Positions 18,358-26,448 of a stretch of 64,000 bases of DNA are shown here, one piece after another. Numbering within the stretch: the first letter of the stretch is position 1; the number at the start of each line of letters is the position of its first letter. The stretch spans positions 1 through 64,000 of the forward strand of contig NZ_NIXN01000002.1 of the NCBI RefSeq assembly GCF_002807055.1. The letters run 5' to 3'. Position numbers and translations under genes: made by a program. The DNA comes from Confluentibacter citreus. GTDB lineage: Bacteria > Bacteroidota > Bacteroidia > Flavobacteriales > Flavobacteriaceae. A model generated the notes under the pieces. It searched no databases. It saw nothing but the letters and a program-made list of their open reading frames with translations, and was not told the DNA's origin.

Positions 18358-18373
18358 TGGCATACCATTCGCT
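18358..18373 (+). promoter_or_regulatory. Sigma-54-type (-24/-12) promoter of the export operon
   Basis: TGGCATACCATTCGCT has the invariant GG and GC separated by 10 bases and matches the TGGCA of the -24 box. The -12 box has one mismatch (TCGC for TTGC). Predicted transcript start is near 18384, 10 bases before ATG 18394 and 19 before the alternative ATG 18403. No TAnnTTTG box fits better in this gap. Confidence 0.55.
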
Positions 18374-18393
18374 AAATATGTAACATATCATAT

Positions 18394-19770
18394 ATGAAAA
18401 TAATGGGCCGACCCTTAAAAACCTTTCTCTTTTTATGTTTTGTATTGCACAATTCTTTCGGTTTTTCACAAAAATCGTGGACGTTAGATGAATGTATAGC
18501 TTACGCTTTAGAACATAATTTAGGCCAACAAAACCAAACTTACAATGAAGCTATAGGTAAAGAAAACTGGAGGCAATCCAAAAGGGATTTAATTCCACAA
18601 ATCGGTGTTGGCTCACCAAGTTATGCCGTTAATTATGGTAGAACTATAGACCCTATTACTAATACCATTGTAGATACCAAATATGGTTCTGGCAATGGAT
18701 CTTTATCTTCTTCCATAGTTCTTTTTGAAACTTTTAAAAAATGGAATACGCTCGCTTTTCAAAAAATACAATTTGAAACAAGTAAGCAAGCGACCGAACA
18801 ATATAAGTACGATTTGGCATTTAAAATCATGAATTTGTTTAATGATGTGCTTTTTAATGAAGGCGCATTATCCATTGTAACAGAACAACAGGCCATTAAC
18901 TTATTGTACTTAAAATTAATCGACTCGCAAGTAAAATTAGGCATGAAAGCTAAAGCGGATTTATATGACATTGAAGCCACTGTTAGCACAGACGAATTAA
19001 ATGTTTTGCAAGCTAATAACAGGTTAAAGGAATCGAAGCTAGCATTAACACAGGAAATGAATTTACCCCAAAATGATATTGAGCTTTTAGCTCCTTTAGA
19101 AAATCAATCAATCAACGAATCGTTATTAGGCACCAATGCCGAAAGCTTGTTCAACAATGCCCAAAAGTTCTTGCCAGCGCTTCAAATAGGAGCGCTGGAT
19201 TTGATGGCGGCTAAAAAAAACTTAGCGATTACTAGATCTTCATTTTTTCCAAAATTAACTTTTAACACCGGCATTAATACAGGATACTCGCCTAACAGAT
19301 TGGATGCTTCAGGTAATGAAATGGAGTTTTGGGAACAAATTAAAACCAATACAAATAAATATATTGTGCTGTCTTTATACATCCCCATATTTGGCAATGG
19401 AAGAAATTGGAGTAATACTAAAATCGCAAAAATCAACATCCAGAAAGCAGATGTCGATTTAAAACAAAAAGAGCAACTTGTTTATAAAGAAATTCAGAAG
19501 TTAATTCAGAAAAACGAAGCCTTATTTGCCGAAGAAAAGTTAAACTCAAAGAAAGTAGAACTTAAAGAATTAGCACTGACCATCGCACAAAAAAAATTTA
19601 AAAATGGATTGATTAGTATCTACGATTTGCAAGTCGCAAATAATGAATTTATAGGTGCTAAGATTGATCAGTTACAAATGAGAATTCAATTTAATATCCA
19701 AAAAAAGACCCTGGATTTTTATAATGGGGATTTCATATTACCAAGCACTATACAGATAACCAATAACTAA
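18394..19770 (+). CDS. TolC-family outer-membrane efflux protein
   Basis: 458 residues. It has a signal peptide (to about residue 25, ending FGFSQ) and then a TolC start motif (SWTLDECIAYALEHNL). Two OEP-type repeats follow, rich in long Ala/Lys/Gln helices, including a typical C-terminal helix (KKFKNGLISIYDLQVANNEF). TolC proteins trimerise into an outer-membrane channel that docks with an adaptor and an inner-membrane pump. The adaptor gene starts two bases after this stop. Either ATG 18394 or 18403 could be the start; the sigma-54-like promoter gives a very short leader for both. First gene of the operon; probably activated by the divergent regulator. Confidence 0.93.
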   Translation: MKIMGRPLKTFLFLCFVLHNSFGFSQKSWTLDECIAYALEHNLGQQNQTYNEAIGKENWRQSKRDLIPQIGVGSPSYAVNYGRTIDPITNTIVDTKYGSGNGSLSSSIVLFETFKKWNTLAFQKIQFETSKQATEQYKYDLAFKIMNLFNDVLFNEGALSIVTEQQAINLLYLKLIDSQVKLGMKAKADLYDIEATVSTDELNVLQANNRLKESKLALTQEMNLPQNDIELLAPLENQSINESLLGTNAESLFNNAQKFLPALQIGALDLMAAKKNLAITRSSFFPKLTFNTGINTGYSPNRLDASGNEMEFWEQIKTNTNKYIVLSLYIPIFGNGRNWSNTKIAKINIQKADVDLKQKEQLVYKEIQKLIQKNEALFAEEKLNSKKVELKELALTIAQKKFKNGLISIYDLQVANNEFIGAKIDQLQMRIQFNIQKKTLDFYNGDFILPSTIQITNN

Positions 19771-19771
19771 G

Positions 19772-21022
19772 ATGGATACTAAAATAGAAAAGAAAAAAGG
19801 CATTCGCCCCAAACATATAGGCATCGCTGCCATTGTTGGATTGATGCTATTTTTTGTAATATATCTCGCTTTTGGCAATACCAATTCCTCTTTAAAAGTA
19901 GAAAAAGAAAAAATCACCATTTCAGAAGTTATTAATGATAAATTTAATGATTACATAAGCATTAGTGGCTTGGTGAATCCCATTTCAACCGTGTATTTAG
20001 ATGCTTATGAAGGAGGTCGTGTGTTGGAAATTTTTATTGAAGAAGGTAGCATGGTAAAAGAAGGCGATGTTATTTTGAAATTAGAAAATAGAGATTTGTA
20101 TGGTCAGATTTTGAGTAGTGAAAACATTTTAGCTACCAAACAAAATGATTTGCGGCAGACACAAATTAATTTTGACTCTAAACGAATTGCTGGTCAAAGA
20201 AGTCTACTTGAATCGGAATATCAATTGAAAAAAGCCAAACGTAATTATGAACAAAATGAATCTCTTTATAATGAAGAATTAATTGCAAAAGAAGATTATT
20301 TACAAGCAAAAGAAAGCTATGAGCTTTCCAAAAAGAGTTACGAAGTAAACAAATTTCAAACCGAGCAAGATTCTCTATTAAGTGTCACAAGTATTATAGA
20401 ACTAAGTAGAGACCTCCAAAGGATGCAACAAACATTAAGTATGGAATACGAACGTATTGACAACTTAAATGTAAAAGCTAGCACCAATGGACAATTAGGA
20501 ACTTTAAATGCTGAAATTGGAAAACAAATAGCCAGAGGCCAAAACATTGGGCAAATTAATGTGTTAACCGACTTTAAAATAGAATCAACAATCGATGAAC
20601 ATTATATTGATAGAATCAAAAAAGGATTATCCTGCACATTTGAGAGAGATGGCAACACTTACCATTTAAGTATTAAAAAAGTATATCCAGACGTCAAGGA
20701 AGGCAAGTTTAAAATAGATATGGTGTTTGTCGATAGTACCCCAAAAAATATAAGAACCGGACAAAGTTATTATATAAAATTACAATTAGGTGAGCCAACT
20801 GAAGCGCTTTTGTTACCAAGGGGCGCCTTTTTTCAAAGTACGGGAGGGCAATGGGTTTATGTGATTAATAACTCCGGAGATTTTGCTATAAAACGTCAGG
20901 TAAAGATAGGGAAACAAAATCCGCAATACTATGAAATTATTGAAGGATTGGAACCTGGGGAACAGGTTATTACATCCAGTTACGACAATTTTGGAGAGAC
21001 TGATAAATTGTTATTGAACTAA
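19772..21022 (+). CDS. Periplasmic adaptor (HlyD/MacA-like membrane fusion protein)
   Basis: 416 residues. A single N-terminal membrane anchor (about 17-35, IGIAAIVGLMLFFVIYLAF) is followed by a lipoyl/barrel-sandwich half motif (EGGRVLEIFIEEGSMVKEGDVILKLENRDL), a long coiled-coil hairpin (about 125-230, rich in Glu/Lys/Tyr) and the second half motif, then a beta-barrel and membrane-proximal domain. Such adaptors bridge a MacB-like ABC pump and TolC. It sits 1 base after the TolC stop and is followed by FtsX-type permeases, so the set is a tripartite ABC exporter. No lipobox; the anchor is a helix. Confidence 0.92.
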   Translation: MDTKIEKKKGIRPKHIGIAAIVGLMLFFVIYLAFGNTNSSLKVEKEKITISEVINDKFNDYISISGLVNPISTVYLDAYEGGRVLEIFIEEGSMVKEGDVILKLENRDLYGQILSSENILATKQNDLRQTQINFDSKRIAGQRSLLESEYQLKKAKRNYEQNESLYNEELIAKEDYLQAKESYELSKKSYEVNKFQTEQDSLLSVTSIIELSRDLQRMQQTLSMEYERIDNLNVKASTNGQLGTLNAEIGKQIARGQNIGQINVLTDFKIESTIDEHYIDRIKKGLSCTFERDGNTYHLSIKKVYPDVKEGKFKIDMVFVDSTPKNIRTGQSYYIKLQLGEPTEALLLPRGAFFQSTGGQWVYVINNSGDFAIKRQVKIGKQNPQYYEIIEGLEPGEQVITSSYDNFGETDKLLLN

Positions 21023-21206
21023 CGCGTTGTGCTTTTTGAAAAATATGTCGCACGTAGTGTCAGTTCGAGTGAAATTCTTGTAAAGAATTTTGTATCGAGA
21101 ACTATTCTGAAATTAAAAATTTGATTCTCGATACTAATTTCAAACATAAAAATGTCTGAAATTCACTCGAATTGACAAATTTTCATCAAAAAGAGCAACG
21201 AGTTAA
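21021..21206. repeat. Long nested imperfect palindrome after the adaptor gene
   Basis: Three nested arm pairs fold this region on itself: GCGTTGTGCTTTTTGAAAA (about 21023) with TTTTCATCAAAAAGAGCAAC (about 21180), GTCAGTTCGAGTGAAATTC (21059) with GAAATTCACTCGAATTGAC (about 21158), and GTATCGAGAA (about 21092) with TTCTCGATAC (about 21125). The outer GTCAGTTCGA core also occurs at 45139. It is probably a flavobacterial intergenic palindromic repeat; in the transcript it would form a large hairpin between adaptor and permease. Confidence 0.65.
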
Positions 21207-21227
21207 AAACTAAATAAAAAAAAATAG

Positions 21228-21379
21228 AATATTATTATGAAGGCGTGTTGAACCTATGTTAAAGCGGTAGTTTGTTTTTTGTTTTGCTATTGCATTAAAC
21301 AAACATAAAAATAGCAATAATTTTCTAGTTGAGAGAGTCTGGAGGTTATAAGCATGGTTCTCGCGCCTCATAATAATTT
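21228..21379. repeat. Second imperfect palindrome in the leader of the first permease gene
   Basis: A left arm at 21228-21254 (AATATTATTATGAAGGCG...) pairs imperfectly with a right arm at 21355-21378 (...GCGCCTCATAATAATTTT). An inner pair, TTGCTA (about 21282) with TAGCAA (about 21311), adds a further stem. With the preceding palindrome this fills the 375-base gap between adaptor and permease; no gene is visible here. Confidence 0.5.
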
Positions 21380-21397
21380 TATAATAAACCAACTAAG

Positions 21398-23791
21398 ATG
21401 CTAAAACACTATTTCAAATTTGCCATTAGAAACTTCCGTTCCAACAAAACCATATTTGCGGGTAGTCTTGCCACACTCTGTTTAGGAGCGTTATGTATTT
21501 CGTTATTGTTTTCGCATGTGTACAATGAACTTACAATGGATGAGTTTCATGAAAATGTAGAAGACATACATATGGTTTTAATGAAAACATCCCCTCAAAC
21601 TGAGTGGCAGTCACCATATAGATTCAATGCCTTGGATTATCCTGAAATAGAACATTCTACAGGAATAATACCTTTTACTGAAGATGAACTTAAATTTAAA
21701 TATGACGATAAAACATATACTCCACTTTCAATTGTTGTGGATAGCAGCTTTTTCAAAGTATTTGACTTTAATTTAAAGATTGGAAATAAGAATACCATAC
21801 TTAAAGATTTCCAGTCCGTTATTCTAACGGAAGCTTTTAGTAAAAAAGTTTTTGGTGATGAAAACCCCATAGGAAAAGAGGTTGTAGTAAAAGGCAGAAT
21901 GGGAGAAGATATTCATATTGTTAAAGGTATTGTAGAAGTCCCTTCTAACAGTTCTATGAAATTCGACTTTATATTGCCAAGTAATTACGATGTTGTAAAA
22001 TATAGCCGTAGTTTAACCCATTATTTTCTAGCAAAAAAAGATTTTAATAAAAATGCCTTTAATAAAAAGATTGACACCATAAACAATGGCGTTCCTAATG
22101 TTTACCCACAGCTTACAGAAAGTAAAACGATGGCAATGCCATTTAAAGATATTTATTTTGATTCAGACTTAGAAAAACTCAAGGATCGTCTTTTGCTTAA
22201 ATATGGCAATAAAAAGCATATTGATACACTCATTATTGTCATGTTGGTTATTTTATTAATTTCCGTATTAAACTTTACCAATCTTCAAATAGTCAATGTC
22301 AATTCCATTGTAAAAAACATAGCCATATCTAAAGTTAATGGTGCTTTTAAAAGGCAAATAATTTATCAAAGAATTATTGAAAATATCATTTTAATTTTAC
22401 TCTCTGCCCTTCTAATTACACTATTGTATAATCTTATTTTACCCTATTTCAATGCCTTTACAAAAGTGCCCCTGTCTCCCCCAACATGGCAAATATTTGT
22501 AATGAATGCATCCATACTCTTTTTAATAACCAGCATCGGACTTATTTATCCCATGTTTGCTATTTCTAGAATATTAATAACAGAAAGTCTAAAGGGAATT
22601 AGTGACAATCATAAACTGAAGGGTAAGAAATCCATTATTGTTTTACAGTATGCGTTAACCTTTGTTTTGGTTATTTCATCCATTGTTGTTACAAACCAAC
22701 TTAATTTAATGTTAAGCAAAGACCTTGGTTTTAACAGCGAGCATGTCATGCAAGTGAAACTTTATTATGCGCCTCCATTTAATAGGGACATGATGAATTG
22801 GAGTCGAGAAGAAATAGATACATATAGAAAAAAAGCACAGGAAAAGCCCGAGTATATTAATACACAACTTGCTTCTTTTTCTGGTATTAAAAACATAGGA
22901 CAAGGAAACTCTCCGTTAAATATTTTTAATATTGATTGGAAAACCAAAGCAGAATCCGCCCAATATGAGTCTTTAAATACATTAACCATATCAACAACAT
23001 GCCAAGAGGTTTTTGGCTTTGAGCTATTAGAGGGGCGCTTTTTTGATAAAGATATTGACCAAGAACGAGGACATAAAATGATAATAAATGAAGCTGCAAA
23101 AAAATACTGGGGCATAAAAAACATAGAACATGTAAAAATAGACAATAGATTTTGGGGTGAAAATTATGAGATTGTTGGCGTAGTAAAAGATTTTAATTAT
23201 GAACATTTATCATCAACACCAAAACCGCTTATTATACTCTATTGGGAAGATGCTGATGCTGATTATTTTATTCAGTTCTATAATAATCAAAATCAGGAAA
23301 GCATCACTCAAATCCAACAGCTATTTAATGAAATAAACCCCAACCAAACATTTACGTATTCCTTTTTAAGCGATGAAATTGCCGCTCTTTATGATAAGGA
23401 AAAACGCTTAAGCACCATTTATATCATTTTTACCATCATCGCCTTATTAATTTCAGCTATTGGTTTATTTACCATTGCACTATATGATACCCAACGCCGT
23501 ATTAAGGAAATTGGTGTTCGCAAAGTAAATGGTGCTACCATCAAAGACATATTAGTCATGCTCAACAAAGATTTTATTAAATGGGTATTTGTGGCGTTTG
23601 TAATCGCCTGCCCAATCGCCTATTACGCCATGAGCAAATGGTTAGAGAATTTTGCCTATAAAACCAATTTGAGTTGGTGGGTATTTGCATTGGCGGGTGT
23701 TTTCACACTAATCATTGCCTTGTTAACGGTAAGCTGGCAAAGTTATCAAGCTGCCACGCAAAATCCTGTGGATAGTTTGAGGGATGAGTAA
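21398..23791 (+). CDS. MacB/FtsX-like ABC transporter permease, paralog 1
   Basis: 797 residues. One N-terminal transmembrane helix (about 21-41, in SNKTIFAGSLATLCLGALC) is followed by a MacB periplasmic core domain and an FtsX block of three helices (about 281-400). A fifth helix at about 412-435 precedes a second periplasmic domain, and a second FtsX block ends the protein (about 675-790) with RRIKEIGVRKVNGATIKDIL and the terminal SLRDE. This two-half layout is usual in Bacteroidota MacB-like exporters that move lipids, peptides or antibiotics from the periplasm via adaptor and TolC. It needs an ATPase, likely the LolD-like protein encoded at 28952. Paralog 2 shares its N-terminus; all five share the C-terminus. 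Confidence 0.9.
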   Translation: MLKHYFKFAIRNFRSNKTIFAGSLATLCLGALCISLLFSHVYNELTMDEFHENVEDIHMVLMKTSPQTEWQSPYRFNALDYPEIEHSTGIIPFTEDELKFKYDDKTYTPLSIVVDSSFFKVFDFNLKIGNKNTILKDFQSVILTEAFSKKVFGDENPIGKEVVVKGRMGEDIHIVKGIVEVPSNSSMKFDFILPSNYDVVKYSRSLTHYFLAKKDFNKNAFNKKIDTINNGVPNVYPQLTESKTMAMPFKDIYFDSDLEKLKDRLLLKYGNKKHIDTLIIVMLVILLISVLNFTNLQIVNVNSIVKNIAISKVNGAFKRQIIYQRIIENIILILLSALLITLLYNLILPYFNAFTKVPLSPPTWQIFVMNASILFLITSIGLIYPMFAISRILITESLKGISDNHKLKGKKSIIVLQYALTFVLVISSIVVTNQLNLMLSKDLGFNSEHVMQVKLYYAPPFNRDMMNWSREEIDTYRKKAQEKPEYINTQLASFSGIKNIGQGNSPLNIFNIDWKTKAESAQYESLNTLTISTTCQEVFGFELLEGRFFDKDIDQERGHKMIINEAAKKYWGIKNIEHVKIDNRFWGENYEIVGVVKDFNYEHLSSTPKPLIILYWEDADADYFIQFYNNQNQESITQIQQLFNEINPNQTFTYSFLSDEIAALYDKEKRLSTIYIIFTIIALLISAIGLFTIALYDTQRRIKEIGVRKVNGATIKDILVMLNKDFIKWVFVAFVIACPIAYYAMSKWLENFAYKTNLSWWVFALAGVFTLIIALLTVSWQSYQAATQNPVDSLRDE

Positions 23792-23793
23792 AA

Positions 23794-23904
23794 GGCCCCC
23801 TCTAACTCCCCCAAAAAGGGGAGAATTATAAACGTGAAAAATAAAAAACAATATCATCTGTAAATAATTAATGAATTGTCGTTCTGAGAGAAGCGAAGAA
23901 TCTC
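23794..23904. repeat. Intergenic repeat pair between permeases 1 and 2
   Basis: Module A (23794-23828) starts 2 bases after the stop and reads GCCCCCTCTAACTCCCCC then a matching purine arm (AGGGGAGAATT), so it can fold as a hairpin. Module B (23862-23904) is GAATTGTCGTTCTGAGAGAA then GCGAAGAATCTC, a common bacterial intergenic type. Related copies lie after permeases 2 and 3. Confidence 0.7.
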
Positions 23905-23928
23905 ATAAAACAACAACCATAAACCAAA

Positions 23929-26298
23929 ATGCTAAGACACTATATAAAATTCGCCATTAGAAACTTCCGCTCCAACAAAACCATATTTGCTGGTAGTCTT
24001 GCAACGCTTTGCTTAGGAGCATTGTGTATCTCATTATTGTTTTCATATGTATATAACGAACTTACAATGGATGAGTTTCATGGCAATGTTTATATGATAA
24101 CCATGAAAATTGCTCCCGGCGGTGAATGGAGAATGCCCTTTAAGAGAAGTTATCATGAATATCCAGAAGTTAAAAATAGTACCTCGTTGTTATATTTCGA
24201 AAAAAATGAAGTTAAGTTAAAACATAATGACAATACATACATACCAACAAGTGTGGTTGCTGACAGTAGTTTTTTTAAAGTATTAAATTTTAAATTAACC
24301 ATTGGAGATGAAAATACCATTTTAGATGATTATGAGGCCATTATATTAAGTGAGGAATTCAGTAAAAAGTTATTTGGAGATGCTGACCCGATAGGTAAAG
24401 AAGTGGACTTTGAGGCGACAATTTACCAAGGTCTCCATGTTGTAAAAGGCATTATTAAGATACCATCAAATAGTTCCCTTAAATTTGATGTTTTGATACC
24501 CAATGCAGGTGTTCCGTATAGTGCTCAACACGGAGAATTCGTGAAATTAAACGAAAGAGTCCAGCAACAAAATTTTGATAAAAAGATTAAACATTCTAAT
24601 AATAATGTTCCAAATGTTTACCCTCAATTAACAGAATCTTTCACGAAAACAGTAAAATTAAATGACCTATATTTTAGCAAGGATTTCAATCGAATAAAGG
24701 AATTACCAATATTTATTTCTGGAAACAGGGATAATATAGACATCTTGATAATATACATTTTAGCAATACTATTAGTTTCTATTCTTAATTTCTCCAACCT
24801 TCAAATAGTTAATGTTAATACCATTATCAAGAATATAGTCATATCCAAAATCAATGGAGCCTTCAAAAAGAATATCTATTATCAAAAGTTAGTTGAATAC
24901 ATTTTAATAATTATTATTTCAGCTATTATAATAACGGTAATTTACAATTTGGTTATCCCATATTTTAACGGTTTTATGAATACTGGCTTAAAGCCACCTG
25001 TTTTAAAGATTGTATTAGTTAATATGTTGTTTTTAACACTGATTACAGGAATTGGTTTAATATATCCAGTGATTTGTATCAATCGGCTTTCGGCAGTATT
25101 AAATATAAATAAGCAACAACAACTAAAAGGAAAACAGTTTATTGTTGTAGTTCAATACACTCTAGCGGTTATTCTTATTATAGCGTCCATAATAGTTTCT
25201 AAACAACTCCAATTAATGCTAAACAAAGATTTAGGGTTTAATACCGAAAACATTATGAAAGTAAAACGATATTCGGAAACCATTAATGTACCAGTTGTTG
25301 AAAGTGGAAATGAAAAGCAACAGATTGCTGATAGAGAAAAAATACTTGATAAATCGGAGTACGTTAAAAACCAATTAGCCTCTTTCCCTGGCGTTAAAGC
25401 AGTTGGCTTAGGAAGGTCTCCTCTAGAGATATATCAAATTGAATGGAAAGTCAAACAAGAAACCTCTGTTTTTGAAACTTTTAACACCTTCATGATATCA
25501 GCGGAATTCCAAGATATTTTTGGTTTTGAATTATTAGAAGGTCGCCTTTTTGATAAAGAAATAGACCACGAAAGAGATACAAAGATTTTAATAAATGAGG
25601 CTGCTAAAAAATATTGGGGCATTAAGGATTTTCGTACTACAATCCTCGACAACATATCTTGGGGGGAAAATTTTGAAATTATCGGTGTCATTAAAGATTT
25701 TAATTATGAACATTTAGCATCAAAACCAAAACCACTTATTATAATTTATACTAGAGCTGGCGGATCTTATTATTTCATTCAATTTCATAACAATCAAAAT
25801 CAAGAAGCAATTGCTCATATACATCAGTTATTTAAAGATATAAACCCCAATCAACCCTTTAAATACAGTTTTTTAAGCGATGATATAGCGGCTCTTTACG
25901 ATAAAGAAAAACGGTTGAGTATTATTTATATCCTATTTGCCATCATTGCCTTATTAATTTCAGCTATTGGTTTATTTACCATCGCCTTATACGATACACA
26001 ACGCCGCATTAAGGAAATTGGCGTGCGTAAAGTAAACGGCGCCAACATAAAAGACATTTTAATCATGCTCAACAAAGATTTTATTAAATGGGTATTCGTG
26101 GCATTTATAATCGCCTGCCCTATTGCTTATTACGCCATGAGCAAATGGTTAGAGAATTTTGCCTATAAAACAAATTTAAGCTGGTGGGTGTTTGCACTCG
26201 CTGGCATATTTACCTTAATAATTGCCTTATTAACGGTAAGCTGGCAAAGTTATCAGGCAGCGACCCAAAACCCTGTGGATAGTTTAAGGGATGAGTAA
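23929..26298 (+). CDS. MacB/FtsX-like ABC transporter permease, paralog 2
   Basis: 789 residues with the same layout as paralog 1: an N-terminal helix nearly identical to it (RSNKTIFAGSLATLCLGALC), a MacB-type periplasmic domain, a first FtsX block (about 270-390), a fifth helix (about 405-428), a second periplasmic domain and the C-terminal FtsX block. The first ~45 and last ~140 residues are almost the same as in paralog 1, while the first periplasmic domain diverges (it lacks several residues and differs throughout). This suggests tandem duplication followed by divergence of the substrate-facing parts. It follows paralog 1 after 137 bases holding a hairpin repeat. No ATPase domain is present. 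Confidence 0.9.
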   Translation: MLRHYIKFAIRNFRSNKTIFAGSLATLCLGALCISLLFSYVYNELTMDEFHGNVYMITMKIAPGGEWRMPFKRSYHEYPEVKNSTSLLYFEKNEVKLKHNDNTYIPTSVVADSSFFKVLNFKLTIGDENTILDDYEAIILSEEFSKKLFGDADPIGKEVDFEATIYQGLHVVKGIIKIPSNSSLKFDVLIPNAGVPYSAQHGEFVKLNERVQQQNFDKKIKHSNNNVPNVYPQLTESFTKTVKLNDLYFSKDFNRIKELPIFISGNRDNIDILIIYILAILLVSILNFSNLQIVNVNTIIKNIVISKINGAFKKNIYYQKLVEYILIIIISAIIITVIYNLVIPYFNGFMNTGLKPPVLKIVLVNMLFLTLITGIGLIYPVICINRLSAVLNINKQQQLKGKQFIVVVQYTLAVILIIASIIVSKQLQLMLNKDLGFNTENIMKVKRYSETINVPVVESGNEKQQIADREKILDKSEYVKNQLASFPGVKAVGLGRSPLEIYQIEWKVKQETSVFETFNTFMISAEFQDIFGFELLEGRLFDKEIDHERDTKILINEAAKKYWGIKDFRTTILDNISWGENFEIIGVIKDFNYEHLASKPKPLIIIYTRAGGSYYFIQFHNNQNQEAIAHIHQLFKDINPNQPFKYSFLSDDIAALYDKEKRLSIIYILFAIIALLISAIGLFTIALYDTQRRIKEIGVRKVNGANIKDILIMLNKDFIKWVFVAFIIACPIAYYAMSKWLENFAYKTNLSWWVFALAGIFTLIIALLTVSWQSYQAATQNPVDSLRDE

Positions 26299-26300
26299 AA

Positions 26301-26415
26301 GCCCCCTCTAACTCCCCCAAAGGAGGAGAATTAAAATACAGAAAATGAAAATCGATTTAGACCTAGAAATAAATAATGAATTGTCATTGCGAGTACAGCG
26401 AAGCATATGCTTCTT
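26301..26415. repeat. Intergenic repeat pair between permeases 2 and 3
   Basis: Module A (26301-26333: GCCCCCTCTAACTCCCCC plus AAAGGAGGAGAATT) is again 2 bases after the stop. Module B (26371-26415) contains TTGTCATTGCGAG and GCGAAGCATATGCTTCTT. The linker TAGACCTAGAAATAAATAAT is shared with the copy after permease 3, showing that the gene end and the spacer were duplicated together. Confidence 0.7.
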
Positions 26416-26448
26416 AAATAGCTTCATTAAAAAAATAATTCTGTAAGT

